A DNA stretch of 64,000 bases. Origin: Kutzneria sp. CA-103260. GTDB taxonomy: Bacteria; Actinomycetota; Actinomycetes; Mycobacteriales; Pseudonocardiaceae. Numbering within the stretch: the stretch's first letter is position 1; each line of letters starts with the position of its first letter. Below, in pieces: positions 17,807 to 27,045 of the stretch. The notes beneath the pieces were generated by a model. That model was not told the origin of the DNA and ran no database searches. It saw only the letters and a list, made by a program, of their open reading frames with translations. The DNA lies in NCBI RefSeq assembly GCF_018263855.1, contig NZ_CP073318.1, positions 8,370,001 to 8,434,000 on the forward strand, given 5' to 3'. A program made the position numbers and the translations under genes.

Positions 17807-18031
17807 TGTGGCGGGATCCTTCCTTGGCGCACCATGACTCCGACACTCGCCCCGAAGCCTAACCACTGCCCGTCAGCGGCCGCGCACTCGGTGCCCGTTC
17901 ACGTTGTCCACTGTGGATCCGACCGGGGTGGGCAGCACGCCCCTTCCGGGTTTGTCAACCCCCCGTGCGGCCGCTGACCTGCGGTAACGGATCTTCGGCC
18001 CGGGGCGCGCGAGTTGCCGGACGTGTTAAGC

Positions 18032-18037
18032 TAGGGT
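18032..18037 (+). promoter_or_regulatory. Candidate -10 box of carD
   Basis: TAGGGT lies 22 bases before the carD ATG and would start RNA near 18044, leaving a short leader that includes AGAGGA. No convincing -35 was found, as is frequent in this group. Confidence 0.35.
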
Positions 18038-18059
18038 CAGCGAAAGGGGCAGAGGACAC

Positions 18060-18548
18060 ATGGTTTTCAAGGTCGGAGAGACCGTCGTCTACCCGCACCA
18101 CGGTGCCGCTCTCATCGAAGCGATCGAGACCCGTCTGATCAAGGGCGAGGAGAAGAAGTACCTCGTCCTCAAGGTCGCCCAGGGCGACCTGACGGTTCGC
18201 GTGCCCGCTGACAACGCCGAGATCGTGGGTGTGCGGGACGTCGTGGGCCAGGACGGGCTCAACCGGGTCTTCGAGGTTCTGCGTGCTCCCCACACCGAGG
18301 AGCCGACCAACTGGTCCCGGCGGTACAAGGCCAACCTCGAGAAGCTCGCCTCCGGCGATGTGAACAAGGTGGCCGAAGTGGTGCGTGATCTGTGGCGGCG
18401 CGAGAAGGACCGCGGGCTGTCCGCCGGCGAGAAGCGCATGTTGGCCAAGGCACGGCAGATACTGGTCAGTGAGCTCGCACTGGCTGAAGGAACTGACGAA
18501 GACAAGGCCGAGGTCCTGTTGGACGAGGTCCTCGCTACCGCATCCTGA
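18060..18548 (+). CDS. carD: RNA polymerase-binding transcription regulator CarD
   Basis: 162 residues, the standard CarD length. The N-terminal CdnL/TRCF RNA-polymerase interaction domain begins [17 protein letters not shown] and binds the beta subunit. The helical C-terminal DNA-binding domain includes the conserved WSRRYKAN and [11 protein letters not shown]. CarD stabilises open promoter complexes, chiefly at rRNA and housekeeping promoters. ATG start with a purine-rich AGAGGA upstream. ispD starts five bases after its stop, forming a carD-ispD-ispF operon. Confidence 0.97.
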   Translation: MVFKVGETVVYPHHGAALIEAIETRLIKGEEKKYLVLKVAQGDLTVRVPADNAEIVGVRDVVGQDGLNRVFEVLRAPHTEEPTNWSRRYKANLEKLASGDVNKVAEVVRDLWRREKDRGLSAGEKRMLAKARQILVSELALAEGTDEDKAEVLLDEVLATAS

Positions 18549-18553
18549 ATTCG

Positions 18554-19264
18554 TTGAACACTCCGGTGGCCGCGGACGCGTGCGTGGTGGCGCTCGTGCC
18601 CGCGGCCGGCCGGGGAGTACGCCTCGGTGCTCCCATCCCGAAGGCGCTGGTCCCCGTCTGCGGATCCCCTCTTCTGGTGCACGCCGTGCGTGGCCTGTTG
18701 GCCGCCGGCTGTGTCGACCAGGTTGTCGTCGCCGCGCCAACCGACATGGTTGACGTCGTGGTCGACGCTCTCAGTGAGTTCGGCCCTACCGTCCGTGTTG
18801 TGCCCGGCGGTGAGGAACGTTCCGACTCGGTCCGCCTCGCGCTCGACGAGGCGGTGGCCGCCCGCCCCGACACCCGTGTGGTGCTCGTGCACGACGCGGC
18901 CCGCTGTTTCACACCGCCCGAAGTGATCCGGGGCGTGGTGGACGCGGTGCGCTCCGGAGCGCCGGCGGTGATTCCGGTGCTGCCGGTCGCCGACACCGTC
19001 AAACAGGTTGACGCCGACGGTGTCGTGATCGCCACTCCGGATCGGTCCACGCTGCGGGTGGTGCAGACCCCGCAGGGTTTCGACGTGGACTTGCTGCGCC
19101 GGGCTCATGATCAGCAAGATGCTCCGGTGACCGACGACGCCGGTCTGGTCGAGCGGCTGGGCGAGCCCGTCGCCACCGTCGCCGGCCATCCGCACGCCCT
19201 GAAGATCACCACGCCGTTCGATCTGGTGATCGCCGAGGCGCTGTTCTCTGGAGCACCGCTGTGA
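18554..19264 (+). CDS. ispD: 2-C-methyl-D-erythritol 4-phosphate cytidylyltransferase
   Basis: Third enzyme of the MEP isoprenoid pathway; joins CTP to methylerythritol phosphate. The nucleotide-binding motif [11 protein letters not shown] with the PKAL lysine, the VHDAAR segment and the RVVQTPQGF segment are all present in 236 residues. The start is taken as TTG at 18554, five bases past carD; GTG at 18566 is an alternative. Its stop overlaps the ispF start (GTGA), so the two MEP enzymes are translated together. Confidence 0.95.
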   Translation: MNTPVAADACVVALVPAAGRGVRLGAPIPKALVPVCGSPLLVHAVRGLLAAGCVDQVVVAAPTDMVDVVVDALSEFGPTVRVVPGGEERSDSVRLALDEAVAARPDTRVVLVHDAARCFTPPEVIRGVVDAVRSGAPAVIPVLPVADTVKQVDADGVVIATPDRSTLRVVQTPQGFDVDLLRRAHDQQDAPVTDDAGLVERLGEPVATVAGHPHALKITTPFDLVIAEALFSGAPL

Positions 19265-19743
19265 CTTTCCTCCCCCGGGTGGGTGTCGGCACCGACGTGC
19301 ATCCGATCGAGGCCGGCCGCGACTGCTGGCTGGCCGGGCTGCACTGGCCGGACACCGACGGCTGCGAGGGCCATTCCGACGGCGATGTCGCCGCGCACGC
19401 GCTGTGCGACGCGCTGCTGTCGGCCGCCGGGCTGGGCGATCTGGGCGCGGTGTTCGGCACCGGCGACCCGCGCTGGGCCGGCGCGAGCGGTGTCACCCTG
19501 CTCACCGAGGTCCGCCGGCGGCTGGACGAGGCCGGCTTCACCGTGGGCAACGCGGCGGTGCAGGTCATCGGCAACCGGCCGAAGATCGGCAAGCGGCGGG
19601 ACGAGGCGCAGAAAGTCCTGTCCGACGTGATCGGCGGCCCCGTCTCGGTATCCGGGACGACCAGCGACGGACTGGGGCTGACCGGCCGCGGCGAGGGCAT
19701 CGCCGCCGTCGCCACCGCCCTGGTTGTGCCTTCAACCAACTAG
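19261..19743 (+). CDS. ispF: 2-C-methyl-D-erythritol 2,4-cyclodiphosphate synthase
   Basis: Cyclises CDP-methylerythritol phosphate, two steps after IspD in the MEP pathway. At 160 residues it has the zinc-binding DVH of [10 protein letters not shown], the [17 protein letters not shown] signature with the third zinc ligand, and [13 protein letters not shown] start overlaps the ispD stop by four bases. Its stop codon TAG is part of the -10 box of the next gene. Confidence 0.96.
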   Translation: MTFLPRVGVGTDVHPIEAGRDCWLAGLHWPDTDGCEGHSDGDVAAHALCDALLSAAGLGDLGAVFGTGDPRWAGASGVTLLTEVRRRLDEAGFTVGNAAVQVIGNRPKIGKRRDEAQKVLSDVIGGPVSVSGTTSDGLGLTGRGEGIAAVATALVVPSTN

Positions 19744-19746
19744 GGT
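19741..19746 (+). promoter_or_regulatory. -10 box for a leaderless PPOX transcript
   Basis: TAGGGT ends seven bases before the ATG at 19754, so transcription would begin at the start codon. It overlaps the ispF stop codon. No good -35 hexamer is present. Confidence 0.5.
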
Positions 19747-19753
19747 TGATCAC

Positions 19754-20149
19754 ATGTCCGTGACTCTCAACGAGGCCTCCCGCGCCCTCATCGACGGCGT
19801 CAACTTCGCCTCCATCGCCACCATCAACCCGGACGGCAGCCCGCAGACCTCGGTCGTGTGGGTCACCCGTGACGGCGACGACCTGCTGTTCTCCACCGTC
19901 ATCGGCCGCCGCAAGGAGCGCAACCTGCGCCGCGACCCGCGGGTCAGCGTGACGATCTTCGACCAGCAGCAGCCGTACAGCTACATCGAGGTGCGCGGCT
20001 CGGTCACGCTCGACCCCCAGGGCGGCCGGGAGCTGATCGACGCGCTGTCCAACAAGTACGTCGGCCGGGACTACGACGTGGAGCCCGAGACCAACGTGCG
20101 CGTGGTGATCCGCCTCACGCCGCAGAAGGTGACCGGCAACGCCGCCTGA
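19754..20149 (+). CDS. PPOX-class F420/flavin-dependent oxidoreductase
   Basis: 131 residues of the pyridoxamine-phosphate-oxidase-like split-barrel fold: FASIATINPDGSPQTSVVWV, LLFSTVIGRRKERNLRRDPRVSV and YSYIEVRGSV are the usual strands and cofactor-phosphate contacts. Actinobacterial members mostly use F420; the substrate is unknown. An ATG without a Shine-Dalgarno, with TAGGGT seven bases upstream, suggests a leaderless message separate from ispF. Cytoplasmic. Confidence 0.85.
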   Translation: MSVTLNEASRALIDGVNFASIATINPDGSPQTSVVWVTRDGDDLLFSTVIGRRKERNLRRDPRVSVTIFDQQQPYSYIEVRGSVTLDPQGGRELIDALSNKYVGRDYDVEPETNVRVVIRLTPQKVTGNAA

Positions 20150-20162
20150 GTCAGTCCACTGT

Positions 20163-20205
20163 GGACCGCCGCGACCGCGTCACTTTTCCTTGGGCGCGGC
20201 GGTCC
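20163..20205 (+). terminator. Hairpin after the PPOX gene
   Basis: An 11-bp perfect stem (20163-20173 with 20195-20205) with a 21-nt loop containing TTTT lies just after the PPOX stop. Its right arm overlaps the TTGGGC (20190-20195) and spacer of the next promoter. There is no U-tract after the stem, so the terminator call is moderate. Confidence 0.45.
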
Positions 20206-20213
20206 AGACCATC

Positions 20214-20219
20214 TAGGTT
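20214..20219 (+). promoter_or_regulatory. -10 box for a leaderless HAD transcript
   Basis: TAGGTT sits six bases before the GTG at 20226. TTGGGC at 20190-20195, with an 18-bp spacer, is a passable -35. Confidence 0.5.
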
Positions 20220-20225
20220 GGTGGT

Positions 20226-20912
20226 GTGGCTGACATCCAAGGCGTCCTGTTCGACTTCTCCGGCACGCTGTGCCGCCTCGAGTTCGGCTCCGGCGTGCTG
20301 GACGGCCTGATGGACGACGCCGGCGCGCCGCTGGAGATCACCGACCAGGTCGAGCTGATGCGCCGGCTCACCGCGCCCGTCGGCATCTCCGAGGGGCTGC
20401 CCGCGGAACTGCACGAGGCGTGGCACCGCCGCGACCTCGACACCGAGGTGCACCACACCGTCTACACCGCCGCCCTGCGGGCCGCCGGCCTACCCGACGG
20501 CGCGTCCGAGATCGTGTACCGGCGGATGTGCGACGCCGAGAACTGGACCCCGTACCCGGATGTGCTGCCCGCGCTGAAGGCCGTGCGCGACGCGGGCCTG
20601 AAGTCGGCGGTGGTCAGCAACATCGGCTGGGACATCCGCCCGGTGTTGGCCAAGCACGGCATCGCCGATCTGGTCGACGTGATCGTCATGTCCTATGTGG
20701 AGGGTCACGTCAAGCCGGAGCCGGAGATCTTCGCCGCCGCCTGCCAGCGGCTGGACGTCGAGCCGGCGCGGGCGCTGATGGTCGGCGACAGCGAAGAGGC
20801 CGACGGCGGTGCCGCGGCGCTGGGCTGCTCGGTGGCGATCGTCGACCCGCTGCCCACCGCCGAGCGCCCTGACGCACTGTTGTCGGCCCTGTCCGCTTAC
20901 GGCATCGCCTAA
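20226..20912 (+). CDS. HAD-family hydrolase
   Basis: 228 residues with HAD motif I FDFSGTL (nucleophile Asp; the usual second Asp is Ser), motif II VVSNIG, motif III lysine in GHVKPEPEIF and motif IV GDSEEADGGAA. It has a helical cap at about 20-110. Probable phosphatase or related phosphotransfer enzyme of unknown substrate. The Ser at the general acid/base position of motif I could change or weaken phosphatase chemistry. GTG start, apparently leaderless. Confidence 0.88.
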   Translation: MADIQGVLFDFSGTLCRLEFGSGVLDGLMDDAGAPLEITDQVELMRRLTAPVGISEGLPAELHEAWHRRDLDTEVHHTVYTAALRAAGLPDGASEIVYRRMCDAENWTPYPDVLPALKAVRDAGLKSAVVSNIGWDIRPVLAKHGIADLVDVIVMSYVEGHVKPEPEIFAAACQRLDVEPARALMVGDSEEADGGAAALGCSVAIVDPLPTAERPDALLSALSAYGIA

Positions 20913-21172
20913 ACTCACCCTTTCCGGGGATAATCACAACGTGGCGTCGACTACCGGTGACGACTGTTCGCGCACCGAATGACGGCGCGAGCGGTTAACT
21001 CGCCCGGGTGACAAATACGCCGGCCACGATGTGAAAAAAGGCCTTTCCCAGGGCGAGACATTCACCCTCACCTGCGTGTAAACAGCTTCCCCCTTCCAGG
21101 GATACCGTCGGCGATCTTCGGCGAATACGGTCGCGGAGAATTCTCCTGCGAGCGGAACCGAGGAGCCGTCAG
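20913..21172. other. 260-bp upstream region of the surface-protein gene
   Basis: No gene is seen. It contains a perfect 12-bp palindrome GGAGAATTCTCC at 21135-21146, possibly an operator, and GAGGAG at 21159-21164 as the ribosome site of the following GTG. No confident promoter was recognised. Confidence 0.5.
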
Positions 21173-24100
21173 GTGAGCAGGTCACGCGCCAAATCATCGT
21201 CGATACTGGCCGCATTCACGTCGATAGCACTGGTGGCCAGTGGCGCCGTGCTCGCGCCGACGGCCGCCGCCGCCGGGCCGACGGTGCCGGCCGGCTGTGT
21301 CGGCGGTGTCGCCCCCAACCCGAGCGTCGAGCAGACGGTGAGCGGCGGAGCCCCCAGCGGCTACACGTTCTCGCCGGCCTCGCCGGTGCCCTCGGGCACG
21401 CCCACTGCCAAGCAGCCCAAGCTGTACACCAACGACGCGTACACCTACGACGGCAAGCTCTACGCGCTGATATCCACGCCGGACAACAAGGTCAGCACCG
21501 CGTACGAGAGCATCCCGAAGGTGTTCCCGGGCGGCATCTACACGCTGACCGACTGGACCGGCACGCACGCGTCCAACCTGGCGCAGAGCGGCAACGACCA
21601 GTACACCGGCCTGCGGTTCTACGACTCCGGCGGCAGCCAACTGTCGCAGACCCAACTGAAGGTCACCCACGACGTCAACACCGACGGCAAGGTCGGCCGC
21701 CAGGACTTCGCGCCGGTGACCGCGCCGGCCGGCACCGCGTCGGTGAAGTTCTTCGCCAGCACCAACTACAACTGGGTGAAGTGGGACTGCGTGTTCCTCC
21801 AGCTGGCGGCCTACAGCGTGAAGAAGGAGGTGCAGAACCCGACCTCCGGCGCGTGGGGGCCGACCGCCACCATCCCGGCCGGCGGCACCGCCAACTACCG
21901 CGTCACCGTCACGAACGAGGGCACGCAGCAGCTGACCGGCATCACGGTGAACGATCCGTGGTGCTCGACCCAGCCGACCGGCAGCCCGTTCACGCTGGCC
22001 GCGGGCGCGAACAAGGTGCTGACCTGTTCGCACGCAGGCGTCACCGCCGCCGATGACGGGCACGTCAACACGGCCACCGTCTCCGGGGTGACCTCCCCCG
22101 GCGGCAAACTCCCCGACCAGACGGCCAAAGCGACGATCACCGTCTCCACGCCGACGCCACCGGTGACCAACAAGCTGGGCGACTACGTCTGGGTGGACAC
22201 CAACCGCAACGGCATCCAGGACTCCGGCGAACCGGGTCTCCAGGGCATCCCGGTCACGCTCAAGGGCACCAAGACCGGAACTGCCACCACCGACGCCAAC
22301 GGCAAGTACCTGTTCGACAACCTGCCCGACGGCACCTACAGCGTCTGCTTCGACTTCTCCAAGCTGCCGGCGCAATACGCGGACTACAAGCCGACCAAGC
22401 AGAACGCCGCCGGCCACAACGGCACCGACTCCGCGGCCGACGCCACCGGCTGCACGGCGACGACCACGCTGGGCGCAAGCAAGCGCCAGGACCTCACCCT
22501 GGACGCCGGCATTTCCGGACCGCCGAACCAGCTCGGTGACTACGTCTGGGTCGACACCAACAAGAACGGCCTCCAGGACAGCAACGAGCCCGGGGTCTCG
22601 GGCGTCACCGCGACGCTGAAGAACGACCAGGGCACGACGCTGGCCACCACCAAGACCGACGCAGGAGGCAAGTACCTGTTCGACAATCTCAACGACGGCA
22701 CCTACCAGGTCTGCTTCGACCCGAGTTCGGCCGACGCCCAGTTCGCCAGCTACCAGCTCACCCAGGCCAACGCCGCCGGCCACAACGGCACCGACTCGGC
22801 CGCCGACCCGTCGACGAGGTGCACCAGCACCACCACGCTCGGCGTGGGCAAGCGCCAGGACCTGACGCTGGACGCCGGCCTGGTGCCGCCGACCAACCGT
22901 CTCGGCGACTACGTCTGGCTGGACACCAACAAGAACGGCCTCCAGGACCAGGGCGAGCCGGGTGTCCCCGGTGTCACCGTGACGCTCAAGGGCACCTCGT
23001 ACACCACGACCACCGACGTGGACGGCAAGTACGTGTTCGACCAGCTGCCGGACGGCACGTACACGGCCTGCTTCGACATCAGCACCGCGCCGGCCCAGTA
23101 CAGCGGTTTCAGCCTGACCAAGCCGAACGCCGCCAACCACAACGGCACCGACTCGGCCGCGGACACGACGTCCAAGTGCACCCAGCCGACCACGCTGGGC
23201 CCGAACAAACGCGAGGACCTCACGCTGGACGCCGGCATCGTCAGCCCGCCGAACCGGCTGGGCGACTTCGTCTGGGTCGACACCAACAAGAACGGCGTCC
23301 AGGACACCGGTGAGCCGGGCGTCCAGGGCGTGCCGGTGTCGGTGAAGGACAGCACCGGCAAGGTCGTCGGCACGGCCACGACCGACGTCAACGGCAAGTA
23401 CGTGGTCGACAACCTCAACGACGGCACGTACACCGTCTGCTTCGACCTGACCAAGCTGCCGCAGCAGTACAGCGACTACCAGCTGACGAAGCCCAACGCG
23501 GCCAACCACAACGGCACCGACTCGGCCGCCGACCCCGGCACCTCCTGCACCGCGCCCACCACGCTGGGCTCGACCAAGCGGGCGGACATGACCCTGGACG
23601 CCGGCATCCAGCCGCCGGTGAACCGCCTCGGCGACTACGTCTGGGTCGACAGCAACCACAACGGCATCCAGGACGCCGGTGAACCCGGGGTCCAGGGCGT
23701 CACGGTCACGTTGAAGGGTTCGCAGTCGGCGACGACCACCACGGACGCCAACGGCAAGTACCTGTTCGACAACCTGCCGGACGGCACCTACAGCGTGTGC
23801 TTCAACGTCGGCAAGCTGCCCTCGCAGTACGCCGACTACACGCTGACCAAGCAGAACGCCGCCAACCACAACGGAACCGACTCCGCCGCCGACACCACCG
23901 GCTGCACGATGACCACCACGCTGGGCGCCGGTCACCGTGCCGACCTGACCTTGGACGCCGGCATCTCCGCGCCACCGAACAAAGTCGGCGACTACGTCTG
24001 GGTCGACACCAACCACAACGGCATCCAGGACGCCGGTGAGCCCAGGGTCCAGGGCGTCACGGTGAACCTGACCGGCAAGCAGACCGCGACCACCACCACG

Positions 24101-25546
24101 GACGCCAACGGCAAGTACCTGTTCGACAACCTGCCCGACGGCACCTACCAGGTGTGCGTGGACCTGTCGAAGTTGCCGCAGCAGTACGCGGACTACACCT
24201 TCACCACGCAGAATGCCGCCAACCACAACGGAACCGACTCGGCGGTCGGCGCCAACGGCTGCACGCCGGACGCGACGGTCGGTCTCAACCACCGCTCGGA
24301 CCTGACGCTGGACGCCGGCATCGTGGCCCCGGCCAACCGGCTCGGCGACTTCGTGTGGGTGGACGCCAACCACAACGGCATCCAGGACGCCGGTGAACCC
24401 GGGGTCCAGGGTGTCGCGGTGACGTTGAAGGGCACCACGGTCGGCAGCACCACCACCGACGCAGGAGGCAAGTACTCCTTCGACAACCTGCCGGACGGCA
24501 CGTACAGCGTCTGCTTCGATGTCACGAAGCTGCCGGCGCAGTATGCGGACTACACGCTGACCAAGCAGAACGCGGCCAACCACAACGGCACCGACTCCGC
24601 GGCCGACACCACCGGCTGCACCATGACCACCACGCTCGGGGTCGGGCACCGGCAGGACCTCACGCTGGACGCCGGCATCTCCGCGCCGCCGAACCGGCTG
24701 GGCGACTTCGTGTGGGTGGACAGCAACCGCAACGGCATCCAGGACGCCGGTGAACCGGGTGTGCAGGGCGTCGCCGTGACGCTGAAGGGCACCTCGTACG
24801 CCACGACCACGGACGCCAGTGGCAAGTACCTGTTCGACAACCTGCCCGACGGCACGTACACGGTCTGCTTCGACCTGTCGAAACTGCCGGCGCAGTACGC
24901 CGAGTACCAGGTGACCAAGCAGAACGCCGCCGCCCACAACGGCACCGACTCGGCGGCCGATCCGGCCAGCCGCTGCACCAAGTCGACCACGCTGGGCGTC
25001 GGCCACCGCCAGGACCTGACCCTGGACGCCGGCATCGTGGCCCCGGCCAACCGGCTCGGTGACTTCGTCTGGTCCGACACCAACGGCAACGGCATCCAGG
25101 ACGCCGGCGAACCCGGCCTCAAGGGCGTCACCGTCACGCTGAAGGGCACGTCGTACACCACGACGACCGACGCCAGTGGCAAGTACCTGTTCGACAACCT
25201 GCCGGACGGCACGTACACGGTCTGCTTCGCCATCACCGGCAAGTACACGGTGACCAAGCAGAACGCGGCCAACCACAACGGCACCGACTCGGCGGCCATG
25301 CCGTCGACGGCCTGCACGCCGAGCACCACGCTCGGGGCCGGGCACCGGGAAGACCTGTCCATGGACTGCGGTGTGGTGCCGCAGGCCGCTCCGGTGATCA
25401 ACCCGGGCCCGCCGACCGGGACGACGCCGGCCGAGCTGGCCTACACCGGCACGGACAGCCTGGCTCTGGTCGCCCTGGCCGGGCTGCTGCTGGTCATGGG
25501 CTGCGGGCTGGTGCTGCTGACCCGCCGGAGGAGGACGAACAGCTGA
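21173..25546 (+). CDS. Sortase-anchored surface protein with nine SdrD-B-like repeats
   Basis: 1,457 residues. A signal peptide occupies about 1-36 (to AAAAG). A unique N-terminal domain (37-210) and one DUF11-like domain (KKEVQNPTSGAWGP, VTNEGTQQLTGI; 215-325) precede nine repeats of about 112 residues from 330 to 1400. Each repeat starts with N[RKQ][LV]GD[YF]VW.D.N.NG.QD..EPG, an acidic, probably calcium-binding loop, and holds a conserved Cys pair (VCFD and CT.TTTLG). The C-terminus has an LAYTG sortase motif, a hydrophobic helix and the RRRRTNS tail, typical of actinobacterial class E sortase substrates. GTG start with GAGGAG upstream. No sortase gene is in the window. The role is probably adhesion or a cell-surface stalk (inference). 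Confidence 0.9.
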   Translation: MSRSRAKSSSILAAFTSIALVASGAVLAPTAAAAGPTVPAGCVGGVAPNPSVEQTVSGGAPSGYTFSPASPVPSGTPTAKQPKLYTNDAYTYDGKLYALISTPDNKVSTAYESIPKVFPGGIYTLTDWTGTHASNLAQSGNDQYTGLRFYDSGGSQLSQTQLKVTHDVNTDGKVGRQDFAPVTAPAGTASVKFFASTNYNWVKWDCVFLQLAAYSVKKEVQNPTSGAWGPTATIPAGGTANYRVTVTNEGTQQLTGITVNDPWCSTQPTGSPFTLAAGANKVLTCSHAGVTAADDGHVNTATVSGVTSPGGKLPDQTAKATITVSTPTPPVTNKLGDYVWVDTNRNGIQDSGEPGLQGIPVTLKGTKTGTATTDANGKYLFDNLPDGTYSVCFDFSKLPAQYADYKPTKQNAAGHNGTDSAADATGCTATTTLGASKRQDLTLDAGISGPPNQLGDYVWVDTNKNGLQDSNEPGVSGVTATLKNDQGTTLATTKTDAGGKYLFDNLNDGTYQVCFDPSSADAQFASYQLTQANAAGHNGTDSAADPSTRCTSTTTLGVGKRQDLTLDAGLVPPTNRLGDYVWLDTNKNGLQDQGEPGVPGVTVTLKGTSYTTTTDVDGKYVFDQLPDGTYTACFDISTAPAQYSGFSLTKPNAANHNGTDSAADTTSKCTQPTTLGPNKREDLTLDAGIVSPPNRLGDFVWVDTNKNGVQDTGEPGVQGVPVSVKDSTGKVVGTATTDVNGKYVVDNLNDGTYTVCFDLTKLPQQYSDYQLTKPNAANHNGTDSAADPGTSCTAPTTLGSTKRADMTLDAGIQPPVNRLGDYVWVDSNHNGIQDAGEPGVQGVTVTLKGSQSATTTTDANGKYLFDNLPDGTYSVCFNVGKLPSQYADYTLTKQNAANHNGTDSAADTTGCTMTTTLGAGHRADLTLDAGISAPPNKVGDYVWVDTNHNGIQDAGEPRVQGVTVNLTGKQTATTTTDANGKYLFDNLPDGTYQVCVDLSKLPQQYADYTFTTQNAANHNGTDSAVGANGCTPDATVGLNHRSDLTLDAGIVAPANRLGDFVWVDANHNGIQDAGEPGVQGVAVTLKGTTVGSTTTDAGGKYSFDNLPDGTYSVCFDVTKLPAQYADYTLTKQNAANHNGTDSAADTTGCTMTTTLGVGHRQDLTLDAGISAPPNRLGDFVWVDSNRNGIQDAGEPGVQGVAVTLKGTSYATTTDASGKYLFDNLPDGTYTVCFDLSKLPAQYAEYQVTKQNAAAHNGTDSAADPASRCTKSTTLGVGHRQDLTLDAGIVAPANRLGDFVWSDTNGNGIQDAGEPGLKGVTVTLKGTSYTTTTDASGKYLFDNLPDGTYTVCFAITGKYTVTKQNAANHNGTDSAAMPSTACTPSTTLGAGHREDLSMDCGVVPQAAPVINPGPPTGTTPAELAYTGTDSLALVALAGLLLVMGCGLVLLTRRRRTNS

Positions 25547-25560
25547 GGTAGCAATTGGTG

Positions 25561-25595
25561 AAAGGGGGGCCACCCGCTCGGGTGGCCCCCCTTTT
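25561..25595 (+). terminator. Strong intrinsic terminator after the surface protein
   Basis: A perfect 16-bp GC-rich stem (25561-25576 with 25579-25594) with a two-base loop ends in TTTT. It lies 15 bp after the stop codon and isolates the surface-protein gene from cysS. Confidence 0.9.
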
Positions 25596-25639
25596 ACACG
25601 CCGTGACCTGGGCGAATGTAATGGCCCGCTGGGGGTGCG

Positions 25640-25645
25640 TACCAT
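25640..25645 (+). promoter_or_regulatory. -10 box for a leaderless cysS transcript
   Basis: TACCAT ends six bases before the GTG at 25652. A -35 was not found. Confidence 0.45.
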
Positions 25646-25651
25646 TTGCGT

Positions 25652-27034
25652 GTGAGCCTTCACCTCTACGACACCGCGACCCGCAGTCTGCGGGCGTTCC
25701 AGCCTGCGCGCAGTGGAACCGTGTCGATCTACGAGTGTGGGGCCACAGTGCAGGGCACACCGCATCTAGGCCACATCCGCGGCGCGGTCAACTTCGACGT
25801 GCTGCGGCGCTGGCTGGAACACGACGGCACCGACGTGCTGCACGTGCGCAACGTGACCGACATCGACGACAAGGTGCTCACCAAGAGCGCCGAGGCCAAT
25901 CGGCCCTGGTGGGAGTGGGCGGCCACCAACGAGCGCGCCTTCCTGGACGCCTACGAGGTGCTGGGCTGCCTGCCGGCGTCCATCTCGCCGCGGGCCACCG
26001 GGCACATCACGCAGATGATCGAGCTGATGCAGCGGCTGATCGACCGCGGGCACGCCTACGCCGCCGACGGCGACGTCTACTTCGCCGTGGCCTCGTTCCC
26101 GGAGTACGGCGCGCTGTCCGGCCAGAAGCTGGACGAGGTGGCCCAGGGCGAGTCCGCGGCCACCGGCAAGCGGGACCCGCGCGACTTCACGCTGTGGAAG
26201 AGCGCCAAGCCCGGCGAGCCGTCCTGGCCGACGCCGTGGGGCCCGGGCCGGCCCGGCTGGCACCTGGAGTGCTCGGCGATGGCCACGTACTACCTGGGCC
26301 CGGAGTTCGACATCCACGGCGGCGGGCTGGACCTGGTGTTCCCGCACCACGAGAACGAGCAGGCCCAGTCCCGGGCGGCCGGCGACCCGTTCTCCCGGTA
26401 CTGGATGCACTGGGCCTGGGTCACCATGAGCGGCGAGAAGATGTCCAAGTCGCTCGGCAACGTCATGTCCATCCCGGCCATGCTGACCAAGGCCCGGGCC
26501 GTGGAGCTGCGGTACTACCTGGTCGGCCCGCACTACCGGTCGACCATCGAGTACTCGGACACCGCGCTGGACGAGGCCGTGTCGGCGTACGGGCGGATCG
26601 AGAACTTCGTGCAGCGCGTGGTCCAGCAGACCGGCTCGGTGGAGCCGGGCGTGCTGTGCGCCGACTTCACCACCGCGATGGACGACGACCTGGCCACCCC
26701 GGCCGCGCTCGCCGCCGTGCACAGCACCGTGCGCGAGGGCAACGTGGCCCTGGACAACGGGGACCAGGACGCGGCCCGCGGCGCGGCCGGCTCGGTGCGC
26801 GCCATGATGGGCGTGCTCGGGCTGGACCCGTTGTCCGACAAGTGGTCTCGATCGTCCACTGCGGACAACGGCATGCAGCAGGCGCTGGACGTGCTGATCG
26901 GCCACCTGTTGGAGGAACGGCAGCGGGCCCGGGCGGAGCGCGACTTCGCGACCGCGGACCTGTTGCGCGACCGGCTGTCCAAGGCCGGCATCACCGTCGA
27001 GGACACCCCCGGCGGTCCTAAGTGGAGCTTGTGA
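25652..27034 (+). CDS. cysS: Cysteinyl-tRNA synthetase
   Basis: Class I aminoacyl-tRNA synthetase charging tRNA-Cys. 460 residues, close to mycobacterial CysS1: zinc-site Cys in [10 protein letters not shown], the HIGH-type motif [12 protein letters not shown] and [10 protein letters not shown] (remaining zinc ligands), and the KMSKS loop in [13 protein letters not shown] tRNA-binding C-terminal region follows ([20 protein letters not shown]). It lacks features of the paralogue MshC. GTG at 25652 chosen for the -10 spacing; TTG at 25646 is possible. rlmB starts 11 bp downstream, so the two form an operon. Confidence 0.96.
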   Translation: MSLHLYDTATRSLRAFQPARSGTVSIYECGATVQGTPHLGHIRGAVNFDVLRRWLEHDGTDVLHVRNVTDIDDKVLTKSAEANRPWWEWAATNERAFLDAYEVLGCLPASISPRATGHITQMIELMQRLIDRGHAYAADGDVYFAVASFPEYGALSGQKLDEVAQGESAATGKRDPRDFTLWKSAKPGEPSWPTPWGPGRPGWHLECSAMATYYLGPEFDIHGGGLDLVFPHHENEQAQSRAAGDPFSRYWMHWAWVTMSGEKMSKSLGNVMSIPAMLTKARAVELRYYLVGPHYRSTIEYSDTALDEAVSAYGRIENFVQRVVQQTGSVEPGVLCADFTTAMDDDLATPAALAAVHSTVREGNVALDNGDQDAARGAAGSVRAMMGVLGLDPLSDKWSRSSTADNGMQQALDVLIGHLLEERQRARAERDFATADLLRDRLSKAGITVEDTPGGPKWSL

Positions 27035-27045
27035 GGAACTGACTG

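Noticed and set aside
22150-25360. Regularly spaced repeats that could suggest a CRISPR array or satellite
   Set aside because: The period is about 340 bp and stays in one reading frame encoding SdrD-B-like protein repeats.
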